Source: Favolaschia claudopus | Lineage: Eukaryota; Basidiomycota; Agaricomycetes; Agaricales; Mycenaceae | DNA length: 64,000 bases | Direction of reading: 5' to 3' | NCBI GenBank assembly: GCA_037176885.1 | Contig: JAWWNJ010000161.1 | Span: 434,001-498,000 of the forward strand | Shown: positions 48,161-60,126 of the stretch, in pieces | Layout: each line of letters opens with the position of its first letter | How positions within the stretch are numbered: position 1 is the first letter of the stretch | Made by a program: the position numbers and the translations under genes | Notes under the pieces: model-generated | The model's database searches: none | What the model was told of the DNA's origin: nothing | What the model saw: the letters and a program-made list of their open reading frames with translations, nothing else

Positions 48161-48627
48161 TTCGTCTGACGACAGTGGTGGACCTGAGTGAGCTGCTGAA
48201 GGCCGTTGACAACTTGGCAAGAATTCAAACGAACGGATGTTGAACAAGATGAAGCGCGGCGATAAGAAGATAGCGCAGCCGGCAGCGAAGATCCAAATTT
48301 CCAGTGACGTGAAAGCTTCACTCTCGTCTCGGAGCAGTCTGGCAGCTGAGTGAAAGCGCCCGCTCAGCAACTGAACATGAGTCGCAGACTCGCGGTGATG
48401 TTTGGGACTAGCAAAGCAGTTCAAGAACTAGACTCCAAGTAAGATAAGATACAAAGAGAAGGAATGTCAACCGTATGGCTGAATAGGCATGCTAGGATCA
48501 GGAAAGCAGGGACCGTCCGAATTGAAAGCTCGATGGTCGTGGTACGAAGGCAAGAGCATCCGGCAATCATCGGCAACTCAGGCGGCGGCGTAACGAGTGA
48601 CTGTCACTCTCCTTGCTTCTTGTGTCC

Positions 48628-48834
48628 ATGTCCACGACGACGGACTCCGCCAAAACTCCGCCGTACCCTCCCCGTCTTCAACAACCTTTTGACTCTGTGT
48701 CTGCCAGCTCACGGGTCAGAGCCAACTCAGAAGCTCACTTCAATCCCACCCAAATCCCACCAATCTCTGGGGTGGAAATGGATGTCAGCGACTCGGAACT
48801 TGACGGTGTGATGCAAATTCTTCTATGGCGCTGA
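48628..48834 (+). CDS. small hypothetical ORF
   Basis: An ATG at 48628 gives 68 aa, MSTTTDSAKTPPYPPRLQ ... EMDVSDSELDGVMQILLWR, with an acidic C-terminal part. No homology, intron or promoter evidence. It lies in an otherwise gene-free stretch (47500-49173). Confidence 0.2.
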   Translation: MSTTTDSAKTPPYPPRLQQPFDSVSASSRVRANSEAHFNPTQIPPISGVEMDVSDSELDGVMQILLWR

Positions 48835-49173
48835 TCATCGTTTTCAATTTTATACACTCTCTAGACTCAAATAGTTCTCGGAGGCCAGAGTTAAATTGAG
48901 TAGTTACTACTCAATTTATCGATCCTCATACGCTTCTCGCCAACAGCGTCAAAGTTTTCTCTCTCTTTTCACGTTCGACGAGGGGTGAAGTTGCGAGGAA
49001 ACCCTGTGCGATGGGCCCTCATCGATTGTTGCCCGACATTCTCGCGTTGTAACTCAAACTTCGCCATCGGCTAAGCTACGTTAAGCTATCTTGGGCGGTG
49101 AGATCCACCACACAACATTAATATCTGTGAGCATAAATACAGGTGCGAGTTTCACATATCACTCTCATCTCCA

Positions 49174-50258
49174 ATGCCGATGTCGCAGAGTCAAGACGTC
49201 TTCCATGCTTTGTTCATGCACAAGGTTCCCGATTCGATGTCGACGGACGACTTTGAGCGCAAACTTGAAGCTCTCATTGACGAGATGGTCATCCTGCCAG
49301 TCGTCCAAGAGAACCTCTTCAAACTGGAAATGGTGATTTCCTTATTGGCTATCATCGCACAACGTTCACCTCATTTGGTTGATACCTTCACAGATTTTGC
49401 AGAACGACAAGGTGGACGATGGTTGTGCAGCGTTTGGTCTCCCGCCTCGGGAACAGGCAGTTTTCGTTATTGCTCAGAGCAAAGTAAGCCTCATATCGCT
49501 CGCTTCCCTGGCTTGACACTCTTTCCTTCAGAGTATCGATCAACTCCGTGCGGTGCGTCAAGCCATCTTGAGAGATCTACATATGCCCCATTAACACGCA
49601 TCCCTGCACAGGTCTTAGCGGCTCCTGAAGTTCGCAAGGTGTACGACAAAGGCAAGGAATTCGGATTGCACAGTTCTACTTTCGGTTCTGCAGCCAGCCT
49701 GTCGATCTACATCGACTCCCCGATGCCCAAGAATGCGATGCACTTATTTTGTGTCTACAACGTCCCCTTCGAACTATCTGTCAGCGAGGCACATGGCCGG
49801 TCTTGGGATGTGTTAATTGACAACTTTGTGGGACTTCCCGTTGTGCAGGAGAACTTTTCGAAGTTCGAGATCGTGCGTTTCGATCGCTAACACTGAAACT
49901 GGCGTTAAGTGGATTACAGTGGCACCATAATGACAAGTTGGACGATAGTGTTCGTGATTTTGGATACACACAAGGTCGTATGATTCTCTGTCACGATGTA
50001 TACGAGGTACGGGAATTTTTGCGTCTCCCTACAGTACTGAGGCCTTGGCGCGATGTAGACTGAGGAGCGCATGGCAAAGGTAATCACAATTATTCCTTTA
50101 TTCCAGCACATTTTTGAGACGTTCTACAGCTTATGACCGACCCAGTGGCCCAAGAGTTGATCCTGAATAGTGGTGACGGTGGTAAGCAATTAGATTTGAA
50201 GACGCACTGTTATGTGTTTTCCGGGAAAGTCGTAACGAAGGTAGACAAAAGTGTCTGA
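49174..50258 (+). CDS. two-domain protein, probable dimeric alpha/beta-barrel repeats
   Basis: Seven exons, 49174-49332, 49403-49483, 49532-49552, 49612-49872, 49920-50006, 50059-50079 and 50130-50258, give 252 aa. It contains two homologous halves. Half 1: VFHALFMHKVPDSMSTDDFERKLEALIDEMVILPVVQENLFKLEM, then NDKVDDGCAAFGL, a 7-codon exon, then LAAPEVRKVYDKGKEFGL. Half 2: MHLFCVYNVPFELSV ... LIDNFVGLPVVQENFSKFEI, then WHHNDKLDDSVRDFGY, a 7-codon exon, then MTDPVAQELILNSG. The pattern suggests ferredoxin-like (ABM/EthD-type) domains, an inference from motif shape. All introns are phase 0 and sit at equivalent places in both halves, so the gene arose by internal tandem duplication. No catalytic residue can be assigned. 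Confidence 0.75.
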
Positions 50259-50845
50259 GCGTTCCTGGAGTATACAAATACCAGTGCGAATGTGCCTGTT
50301 AAGCTTGAATCCATTTTTGCAATCTGCTACGTCCTCAGATTGTTGGTTAGACTTTGCCCGGTGACCTGCGTGTCAGTTCTTGCGGAGCGGGATCAAGACT
50401 CTCAAACGGGGTTCCCAATCTCTTCACAGCTCAACTCGATCATTCAATGACATGGTTTTTCTCGACCCATGGGCTCGATTCGGGGCAACGCGACCCGGCT
50501 CGACTCGCTGCTGCTACGAGTACCTAGAATTCCGCAGACTCGTCCACCTCCACCATCGAAGTCTCGGGCTTAATGACTTTTCGTCCTCTTGTTTTTGCCG
50601 CCGAAGCCATCCAAGATACTCAAGGTTCAGTATGATCCGGAGCTCCCTGTGCAGAGTCTGGCCCATACGAGATGCGCGTCCCACACGCTCTGCGCTGCAA
50701 ACTTGATTCCTCAACCTTGTCAATATTCTCGAGGTGGCGCGCCTGTTTCGTTCGATTTCAGGTAACAAAACCGTTTATTCGTGAGACGATCCTTAACAGC
50801 CACATATTCATGGATCAATTTTATCCTCTCCGCTGGAAACTATAT
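50259..50845. other. gene-free flank before the repeat region
   Basis: No supported gene. Marks the change from gene space to repeats. Confidence 0.4.
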
Positions 50846-51433
50846 CTAGCTACGGTAACGGGGAATTCGGCGCCGAATTCCTTGCCAAAAGGTCCCCAAA
50901 CGAGTGGAATTCGGGGCGACAACGACAGCGTGAGAGGGAATTCGGGGCGTCGCATACAAAAACACCTCGAAAATCCAAGGAATTCATGGAATCCGGGGCG
51001 TCACTTGATTCTTGGGACCACGTAGAGGGGAATTCGGAGCGTCAACTGGAATCCGGGGCGACATGAATTTTCCCAGAATTTTCGCAAACACACAATACTT
51101 ATAACAACTCGCCACTGACTATAAGAAACGAAGGAACCCAACTCAACTCTTATAGCCCAAAGCAAGGCCTTATAATAAATGCAACCCAAAGGAACCCCTC
51201 TCAGCCGACCCAATTGCCCAAACGAATTATTATAACGGCTCACCAGCCCTTATAATAAATGCCAGCTAAAATCATTATTATAGACACCGATTGGACAGTG
51301 CGGAAAATATTGCTGGAACCAAATATGTCCCAAATGGCCCGCAAACCATGGTAGGGTCACCGCGAATGGCCTGACAGGTCTCGTTGACTTGCTATATGGC
51401 CTCGAACGGAAACCGTAGGCCGAAAACGAAACT
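50846..51433 (-). mobile_element. Helitron-like terminus, copy 1
   Basis: Read on the minus strand the sequence ends hairpin, 12-nt spacer, CTAG, as Helitron 3' ends do (hairpin about 10-12 nt before CTRR). The hairpin is the perfect palindrome GGAATTCGGCGCCGAATTCC. Inside lie repeated motifs GGAATTCGGGGCG and GGAATCCGGGGCG (about 50907-51064, five to six copies). TTATAA-containing motifs and a block around TGGCCTGACAGGTCTCGTTGAC follow. No RepHel protein is encoded, so non-autonomous. Confidence 0.6.
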
Positions 51434-52105
51434 CTAGCTACGGTAATGGGGAATTACGATCGTAATTCCGTGAAAAGCGTCCCCAAACTGGTGGAATTAT
51501 GGTTGCAATTGACATCGTGGGAAGGAATTATGGTTGACGTGCTTAACAACAGGTCTAAAATGACTCAAATCGCAGGAATTATGGTTGATGACTGGAATTA
51601 TGGTTGCACCCAGAATCTTCGGACTAGAAACAAACGCACAATAAATATAGTCGAACACAGCACCCTATAAGAAATCAAAAAGGACAACAGAATCTTATAG
51701 TCACCAGCCAGGCCTTATAAGAATTGCGACTCACTGCCCAAAAAAATTATAAGCCAGAGCCAAGGCTTATAAGAAACGCAATTAAAATAGCCGACTCTGA
51801 GGCCTTGTAAGAAACCAGGAAAAATAGTGGAGACCAAAAGGGTGCCAAATAGCCTACAAATCAGCCTAGTGTCACCGCAAACACCTGAACAGGTCTCGTT
51901 GACGTGCTATATTGACTTGGATGGAAACCGTACAGCTGGGACCGAAACCTGACTACGACAATCAATTGAGCACCAATTGCCTTGGCTATAGGGCTGAATG
52001 GAAGCGTTTGACGAGGACTATAAGATTATGTCATCAGCGATTGAGTCGCAGGTCACCTGACATATACGATGTAACGCTGACACTTGAATATATCAACTGA
52101 AGTGC
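51434..52105 (-). mobile_element. Helitron-like terminus, copy 2, nested in a copy-1-like body
   Basis: Same architecture as copy 1, but the hairpin is GGAATTACGATCGTAATTCC and the internal motif is GGAATTATGGTTG (four copies, 51493-51607). It sits after GAAACT, where the body of copy 3 (about 60640) continues uninterrupted as GAAACTCTGATAGC, so copy 2 inserted into an older copy. The right-hand end is not resolved. Confidence 0.6.
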
Positions 52106-52208
52106 TAAATATAGCGCAGCAGAGAATCTACCACCAAAATATATATATAACACAATCAACCAACACACACAACACTACAACACAAATATCTCAACAAGAT
52201 ACACTCAA

Positions 52209-52403
52209 ATGTCTCTCGAAGAGTTCGTGGGGTTCGATCCGAAATCCAGATGTCACAGTGACGAGGATATAAGTCGACTTGCAAGTAAGAACCTTGCACA
52301 AAACACGCTCTCACACACCGTAGATGGAAGTGATTCCGTCCGCGGACCTTTCCTAAAAATAGGAACTATAAACGGTAGGATACAAGATACCCAACGAAGT
52401 TGA
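52209..52403 (+). CDS. hypothetical ORF upstream of the repeat array
   Basis: An ATG at 52209 gives 64 aa, MSLEEFVGFDPKSRCHSDED ... GPFLKIGTINGRIQ, with reasonable codon use. A TATA-rich run (ATATATATAA) lies about 60-70 bp upstream, and a GTAGGA donor near the end suggests more exons. No homology. It may be the surviving 5' end of a gene or element whose body was amplified in the array that follows. Confidence 0.3.
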   Translation: MSLEEFVGFDPKSRCHSDEDISRLASKNLAQNTLSHTVDGSDSVRGPFLKIGTINGRIQDTQRS

Positions 52404-52616
52404 ATATCAGGGCGAGATTGAAACAATGGCCACAGACAGTTTCCGCGGCAGAATGCACAATTCTTATAGCGCCAGTTACGCTATAGACCTGAACCTCCAA
52501 ATTCCAGGAACCTTTGACACTCCTTTATATAGCACAAGCCTATGTATCTCATCCTGGAAAATAGCGCTATATTCCGATTTGTTCAACAAGGGCGAATTGA
52601 GGGCTGCTGAACGGAA

Positions 52617-52735
52617 TACAGCGGCAAGGGGGAAAACAGCGGCGGAATATAGCGGTGAGTGGGAAAACAGCGGCGGAATATAGCGGTAGGGGGGAAAACA
52701 GCGGCGGAATATAGCGGTAGGGGGGGAACCAGCGA
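52617..52735 (+). repeat. 31-bp minisatellite inside each array unit
   Basis: Core AACAGCGGCGGAATATAGCG followed by GTGAGTGGGAA or GTAGGGGGGAA. Three copies in the first two array units and two in the others, so copy number varies between units. Listed here for the first unit only. Confidence 0.85.
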
Positions 52736-52949
52736 AACCGGGAGATCGCCGGCAAGGCGGAGGGGACTGCCTTGGGTGCAGAGGCAAATCAAAGGGTACG
52801 AGCAGGGGTACTGCCCTGGGGTGCCACCGGAGCCGTCCACTGTCTGGCGGGAAGTCGGGAATATTTTTCACGTCATTTAACGCAGAGGCCTGCACGTCCT
52901 GGAACCTGGTTCAACAAGGCCTGGGAGCTGTTGTTGAGGCTCTGCTGAG

Positions 52950-53205
52950 AAATCGGCTTGTCACACTTCAAGCAGAACAACGGTTGACCACTATTGCATT
53001 GATGATTCTGACACGGACACGGACAATTCAGACGCAGGAACTGCTTCCTCTGACACGGACGACTAGGAGTCGGAACCCGAATTTGATCCAAAAAATCAAT
53101 CTATGTCGATATACTTACCAAAGGCAGCGGTGGACACTCAGCTACGACTGGGTTATCCGGTGCTGTTGGATATCGTATTCAACGTCGGTCCTTTGAAGAG
53201 AGCTT
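52950..53205 (+). pseudogene. decayed acidic ORF repeated in the array
   Basis: One frame reads DDSDTDTDNSDAGTASSDTDD, a stop, then ESEPEFDPKNQSMSIYLPKA, AVDTQLRLGYPVLLDIVFNV, GPLKRAS and a stop. The acidic Ser/Asp start followed by a hydrophobic domain looks like real coding sequence with one internal stop. The same stop occurs in the six copies (52950, 54214, 55436, 56993, 58561 and 59320 regions), so it predates amplification. Protein family not recognised. Confidence 0.45.
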
Positions 53206-53567
53206 CATAGAATCAAAGGGTACGAGCAGGGGTACTGCCCTGGGGTGCCACCGGAGCCAAGGGATGGCTGGCGGGAAGTCGGGAATATTTTTAGCGTCAT
53301 TGAATGCAAAGGCCTGCACGTCTTGGAACCTGGTTCAACAAGGCCTGGGAGCTGTTGTTGAACAAAGCCACTGTTCGTGTTCATAAACGTTGCGGATCCG
53401 CCATGTGAGTGCGTTTGACCTCTGCGGCTTCGGGGATGAGAACCCAGGGACACGGACCAGGCCTTTGAGCTGAAGGGTTAGGCCGGGAGACCACAAGAGA
53501 GTGCGGAGCGACCAAACTGAAGGGGTCCGCTGGTTCGAGAGGGCAATGGGGCCGACAAATAAATAAA

Positions 53568-53828
53568 ATGGAGCCCGGGTATACGGCAGGAATCAGTGGC
53601 TCTAAAGCTGGTGCCTATTCAATTGTTCTTTCTACTCCGGTTGACGCTCTTTTTATCCGTTTTGATTATCTACCAGACTCTACCCGAGGAGAAACACGTA
53701 TATGCGGCCATGACTCACTGGTTCCGAGCCACAGTATAAAGGGAGATTTTCCGACCCTGGCACTCCCGCAGCTGCTTGGAAACTGGTGGTGTTTTGGGGG
53801 AGGCTATGTATCTCATCCTGGAAAATAG
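53568..53828 (+). CDS. 86-aa ORF conserved in five array units
   Basis: MEPGYTAGISGSKAGAYSIV ... DYLPDSTRGETRICGHDSLV ... LLGNWWCFGGGYVSHPGK. Identical in the units at 53568, 54832, 56054 and 57611; the fifth copy (59938) is cut by the insertion at 60127 and reads into it. Conservation may only reflect recent amplification. No recognised domain. Confidence 0.3.
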   Translation: MEPGYTAGISGSKAGAYSIVLSTPVDALFIRFDYLPDSTRGETRICGHDSLVPSHSIKGDFPTLALPQLLGNWWCFGGGYVSHPGK

Positions 53829-56800
53829 CGCTATATTCCGATTTGTTCAACAAGGGCGAATTGAGGGCTGCTGAACGGAATACAGCGGCAAGGGGGAAAA
53901 CAGCGGCGGAATATAGCGGTGAGTGGGAAAACAGCGGCGGAATATAGCGGTAGGGGGGAAAACAGCGGCGGAATATAGCGGTAGGGGGGGAACCAGCGAA
54001 ACCGGGAGATCGCCGGCAAGGCGGAGGGGACTGCCTTGGGTGCAGAGGCAAATCAAAGGGTACGAGCAGGGGTACTGCCCTGGGGTGCCACCGGAGCCGT
54101 CCACTGTCTGGCGGGAAGTCGGGAATATTTTTCACGTCATTTAACGCAGAGGCCTGCACGTCCTGGAACCTGGTTCAACAAGGCCTGGGAGCTGTTGTTG
54201 AGGCTCTGCTGAGAAATCGGCTTGTCACACTTCAAGCAGAACAACGGTTGACCACTATTGCATTGATGATTCTGACACGGACACGGACAATTCAGACGCA
54301 GGAACTGCTTCCTCTGACACGGACGACTAGGAGTCGGAACCCGAATTTGATCCAAAAAATCAATCTATGTCGATATACTTACCAAAGGCAGCGGTGGACA
54401 CTCAGCTACGACTGGGTTATCCGGTGCTGTTGGATATCGTATTCAACGTCGGTCCTTTGAAGAGAGCTTCATAGAATCAAAGGGTACGAGCAGGGGTACT
54501 GCCCTGGGGTGCCACCGGAGCCAAGGGATGGCTGGCGGGAAGTCGGGAATATTTTTAGCGTCATTGAATGCAAAGGCCTGCACGTCTTGGAACCTGGTTC
54601 AACAAGGCCTGGGAGCTGTTGTTGAACAAAGCCACTGTTCGTGTTCATAAACGTTGCGGATCCGCCATGTGAGTGCGTTTGACCTCTGCGGCTTCGGGGA
54701 TGAGAACCCAGGGACACGGACCAGGCCTTTGAGCTGAAGGGTTAGGCCGGGAGACCACAAGAGAGTGCGGAGCGACCAAACTGAAGGGGTCCGCTGGTTC
54801 GAGAGGGCAATGGGGCCGACAAATAAATAAAATGGAGCCCGGGTATACGGCAGGAATCAGTGGCTCTAAAGCTGGTGCCTATTCAATTGTTCTTTCTACT
54901 CCGGTTGACGCTCTTTTTATCCGTTTTGATTATCTACCAGACTCTACCCGAGGAGAAACACGTATATGCGGCCATGACTCACTGGTTCCGAGCCACAGTA
55001 TAAAGGGAGATTTTCCGACCCTGGCACTCCCGCAGCTGCTTGGAAACTGGTGGTGTTTTGGGGGAGGCTATGTATCTCATCCTGGAAAATAGCGCTATAT
55101 TCCGATTTGTTCAACAAGGGCGAATTGAGGGCTGCTGAACGGAATACAGCGGCAAGGGGGAAAACAGCGGCGGAATATAGCGGTAGGGGGGAAAACAGCG
55201 GCGGAATATAGCGGTAGGGGGGGAACCAGCGAAACCGGGAGATCGCCGGCAAGGCGGAGGGGACTGCCTTGGGTGCAGAGGCAAATCAAAGGGTACGTGC
55301 CCTGGGGTGCCACCGGAGCCGTCCACTGTCTGGCGGGAAGTCGGGAATATTTTTCACGTCATTTAACGCAGAGGCCTGCACGTCCTGGAACCTGGTTCAA
55401 CAAGGCCTGGGAGCTGTTGTTGAGGCTCTGCTGAGAAATCGGCTTGTCACACTTCAAGCAGAACAACGGTTGACCACTATTGCATTGATGATTCTGACAC
55501 GGACACGGACAATTCAGACGCAGGAACTGCTTCCTCTGACACGGACGACTAGGAGTCGGAACCCGAATTTGATCCAAAAAATCAATCTATGTCGATATAC
55601 TTACCAAAGGCAGCGGTGGACACTCAGCTACGACTGGGTTATCCGGTGCTGTTGGATATCGTATTCAACGTCGGTCCTTTGAAGAGAGCTTCATAGAATC
55701 AAAGGGTACGAGCAGGGGTACTGCCCTGGGGTGCCACCGGAGCCAAGGGATGGCTGGCGGGAAGTCGGGAATATTTTTAGCGTCATTGAATGCAAAGGCC
55801 TGCACGTCTTGGAACCTGGTTCAACAAGGCCTGGGAGCTGTTGTTGAACAAAGCCACTGTTCGTGTTCATAAACGTTGCGGATCCGCCATGTGAGTGCGT
55901 TTGACCTCTGCGGCTTCGGGGATGAGAACCCAGGGACACGGACCAGGCCTTTGAGCTGAAGGGTTAGGCCGGGAGACCACAAGAGAGTGCGGAGCGACCA
56001 AACTGAAGGGGTCCGCTGGTTCGAGAGGGCAATGGGGCCGACAAATAAATAAAATGGAGCCCGGGTATACGGCAGGAATCAGTGGCTCTAAAGCTGGTGC
56101 CTATTCAATTGTTCTTTCTACTCCGGTTGACGCTCTTTTTATCCGTTTTGATTATCTACCAGACTCTACCCGAGGAGAAACACGTATATGCGGCCATGAC
56201 TCACTGGTTCCGAGCCACAGTATAAAGGGAGATTTTCCGACCCTGGCACTCCCGCAGCTGCTTGGAAACTGGTGGTGTTTTGGGGGAGGCTATGTATCTC
56301 ATCCTGGAAAATAGCGCTATATTCCGATTTGTTCAACAAGGGCGAATTGAGGGCTGCTGAACGGAATACAGCGGCAAGGGGGAAAACAGCGGCGGAATAT
56401 AGCGGTGAGTGGGAAAACAGCGGCGGAATATAGCGGTAGGGGGGGAACCAGCGAAACCGGGAGATCGCCGGCAAGGCGGAGGGGACTGCCTTGGGTGCAG
56501 AGGCAAATCAAAGGGTACGAGCAGGGGTACTGCCCTGGGGTGCCACCGGAGCCAAGGGATGGCTGGCGGGAAGTCGGGAATATTTTTAGCGTCATTGAAT
56601 GCAAAGGCCTGCACGTCTTGGAACCTATGTATCTCATCCTGGAAAATAGCGCTATATTCCGATTTGTTCGACAAGGGCGAATTGAGGGCTGCTGAACGGA
56701 ATACAGCGGCAAGGGGGAAAACAGCGGCGGAATATAGCGGTGAGTGGGAAAACAGCGGCGGAATATAGCGGTAGGGGGGGAACCAGCGAAACCGGGAGAT

Positions 56801-59800
56801 CGCCGGCAAGGCGGAGGGGACTGCCTTGGGTGCAGAGGCAAATCAAAGGGTACGTGCCCTGGGGTGCCACCGGAGCCGTCCACTGTCTGGCGGGAAGTCG
56901 GGAATATTTTTCACGTCATTTAACGCAGAGGCCTGCACGTCCTGGAACCTGGTTCAACAAGGCCTGGGAGCTGTTGTTGAGGCTCTGCTGAGAAATCGGC
57001 TTGTCACACTTCAAGCAGAACAACGGTTGACCACTATTGCATTGATGATTCTGACACGGACACGGACAATTCAGACGCAGGAACTGCTTCCTCTGACACG
57101 GACGACTAGGAGTCGGAACCCGAATTTGATCCAAAAAATCAATCTATGTCGATATACTTACCAAAGGCAGCGGTGGACACTCAGCTACGACTGGGTTATC
57201 CGGTGCTGTTGGATATCGTATTCAACGTCGGTCCTTTGAAGAGAGCTTCATAGAATCAAAGGGTACGAGCAGGGGTACTGCCCTGGGGTGCCACCGGAGC
57301 CAAGGGATGGCTGGCGGGAAGTCGGGAATATTTTTAGCGTCATTGAATGCAAAGGCCTGCACGTCTTGGAACCTGGTTCAACAAGGCCTGGGAGCTGTTG
57401 TTGAACAAAGCCACTGTTCGTGTTCATAAACGTTGCGGATCCGCCATGTGAGTGCGTTTGACCTCTGCGGCTTCGGGGATGAGAACCCAGGGACACGGAC
57501 CAGGCCTTTGAGCTGAAGGGTTAGGCCGGGAGACCACAAGAGAGTGCGGAGCGACCAAACTGAAGGGGTCCGCTGGTTCGAGAGGGCAATGGGGCCGACA
57601 AATAAATAAAATGGAGCCCGGGTATACGGCAGGAATCAGTGGCTCTAAAGCTGGTGCCTATTCAATTGTTCTTTCTACTCCGGTTGACGCTCTTTTTATC
57701 CGTTTTGATTATCTACCAGACTCTACCCGAGGAGAAACACGTATATGCGGCCATGACTCACTGGTTCCGAGCCACAGTATAAAGGGAGATTTTCCGACCC
57801 TGGCACTCCCGCAGCTGCTTGGAAACTGGTGGTGTTTTGGGGGAGGCTATGTATCTCATCCTGGAAAATAGCGCTATATTCCGATTTGTTCAACAAGGGC
57901 GAATTGAGGGCTGCTGAACGGAATACAGCGGCAAGGGGGAAAACAGCGGCGGAATATAGCGGTGAGTGGGAAAACAGCGGCGGAATATAGCGGTAGGGGG
58001 GGAACCAGCGAAACCGGGAGATCGCCGGCAAGGCGGAGGGGACTGCCTTGGGTGCAGAGGCAAATCAAAGGGTACGAGCAGGGGTACTGCCCTGGGGTGC
58101 CACCGGAGCCAAGGGATGGCTGGCGGGAAGTCGGGAATATTTTTAGCGTCATTGAATGCAAAGGCCTGCACGTCTTGGAACCTATGTATCTCATCCTGGA
58201 AAATAGCGCTATATTCCGATTTGTTCGACAAGGGCGAATTGAGGGCTGCTGAACGGAATACAGCGGCAAGGGGGAAAACAGCGGCGGAATATAGCGGTGA
58301 GTGGGAAAACAGCGGCGGAATATAGCGGTAGGGGGGGAACCAGCGAAACCGGGAGATCGCCGGCAAGGCGGAGGGGACTGCCTTGGGTGCAGAGGCAAAT
58401 CAAAGGGTACGAGCAGGGGTACTGCCCTGGGGTGCCACCGGAGCCGTCCACTGTCTGGCGGGAAGTCGGGAATATTTTTCACGTCATTTAACGCAGAGGC
58501 CTGCACGTCCTGGAACCTGGTTCAACAAGGCCTGGGAGCTGTTGTTGAGGCTCTGCTGAGAAATCGGCTTGTCACACTTCAAGCAGAACAACGGTTGACC
58601 ACTATTGCATTGATGATTCTGACACGGACACGGACAATTCAGACGCAGGAACTGCTTCCTCTGACACGGACGACTAGGAGTCGGAACCCGAATTTGATCC
58701 AAAAAATCAATCTATGTCGATATACTTACCAAAGGCAGCGGTGGACACTCAGCTACGACTGGGTTATCCGGTGCTGTTGGATATCGTATTCAACGTCGGT
58801 CCTTTGAAGAGAGCTTCATAGAATCAAAGGGTACGAGCAGGGGTACTGCCCTGGGGTGCCACCGGAGCCAAGGGATGGCTGGCGGGAAGTCGGGAATATT
58901 TTTAGCGTCATTGAATGCAAAGGCCTGCACGTCTTGGAACCTATGTATCTCATCCTGGAAAATAGCGCTATATTCCGATTTGTTCAACAAGGGCGAATTG
59001 AGGGCTGCTGAACGGAATACAGCGGCAAGGGGGAAAACAGCGGCGGAATATAGCGGTGAGTGGGAAAACAGCGGCGGAATATAGCGGTAGGGGGGGAACC
59101 AGCGAAACCGGGAGATCGCCGGCAAGGCGGAGGGGACTGCCTTGGGTGCAGAGGCAAATCAAAGGGTACGAGCAGGGGTACTGCCCTGGGGTGCCACCGG
59201 AGCCGTCCACTGTCTGGCGGGAAGTCGGGAATATTTTTCACGTCATTTAACGCAGAGGCCTGCACGTCCTGGAACCTGGTTCAACAAGGCCTGGGAGCTG
59301 TTGTTGAGGCTCTGCTGAGAAATCGGCTTGTCACACTTCAAGCAGAACAACGGTTGACCACTATTGCATTGATGATTCTGACACGGACACGGACAATTCA
59401 GACGCAGGAACTGCTTCCTCTGACACGGACGACTAGGAGTCGGAACCCGAATTTGATCCAAAAAATCAATCTATGTCGATATACTTACCAAAGGCAGCGG
59501 TGGACACTCAGCTACGACTGGGTTATCCGGTGCTGTTGGATATCGTATTCAACGTCGGTCCTTTGAAGAGAGCTTCATAGAATCAAAGGGTACGAGCAGG
59601 GGTACTGCCCTGGGGTGCCACCGGAGCCAAGGGATGGCTGGCGGGAAGTCGGGAATATTTTTAGCGTCATTGAATGCAAAGGCCTGCACGTCTTGGAACC
59701 TGGTTCAACAAGGCCTGGGAGCTGTTGTTGAACAAAGCCACTGTTCGTGTTCATAAACGTTGCGGATCCGCCATGTGAGTGCGTTTGACCTCTGCGGCTT

Positions 59801-60126
59801 CGGGGATGAGAACCCAGGGACACGGACCAGGCCTTTGAGCTGAAGGGTTAGGCCGGGAGACCACAAGAGAGTGCGGAGCGACCAAACTGAAGGGGTCCGC
59901 TGGTTCGAGAGGGCAATGGGGCCGACAAATAAATAAAATGGAGCCCGGGTATACGGCAGGAATCAGTGGCTCTAAAGCTGGTGCCTATTCAATTGTTCTT
60001 TCTACTCCGGTTGACGCTCTTTTTATCCGTTTTGATTATCTACCAGACTCTACCCGAGGAGAAACACGTATATGCGGCCATGACTCACTGGTTCCGAGCC
60101 ACAGTATAAAGGGAGATTTTCCGACC

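Larger units (their letters stand above)
52541..60126 (+). repeat. 7.6-kb array of 1.2-1.6-kb tandem units
   Basis: The module starting TATGTATCTCATCCTGG recurs at 52541, 53805, 55069, 56291, 56626, 57848, 58183 and 58942, nearly identical each time. Spacings are 1264, 1264, 1222, 335, 1222, 335 and 759 bp, with the last unit running 1185 bp to the insertion at 60127. Each full unit contains an internal duplication (TCAAAGGGTACGAGC ... GGAACCTGGTTCAACAAGG, twice), and the short units are what recombination between those internal copies would give. The array ends where a Helitron-like terminus (copy 3) interrupts the last unit. Confidence 0.9.

Noticed and set aside
52476..59265. Repeated minus-strand frames rich in PLYSAAVFP motifs
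   Set aside because: They are translations of the 31-bp minisatellite; the motif repeats only because the DNA does.
52541..60126. CRISPR-like array
   Set aside because: Units are over 1 kb, repeats are not separated by unique spacers of constant size, and the genome is eukaryotic.
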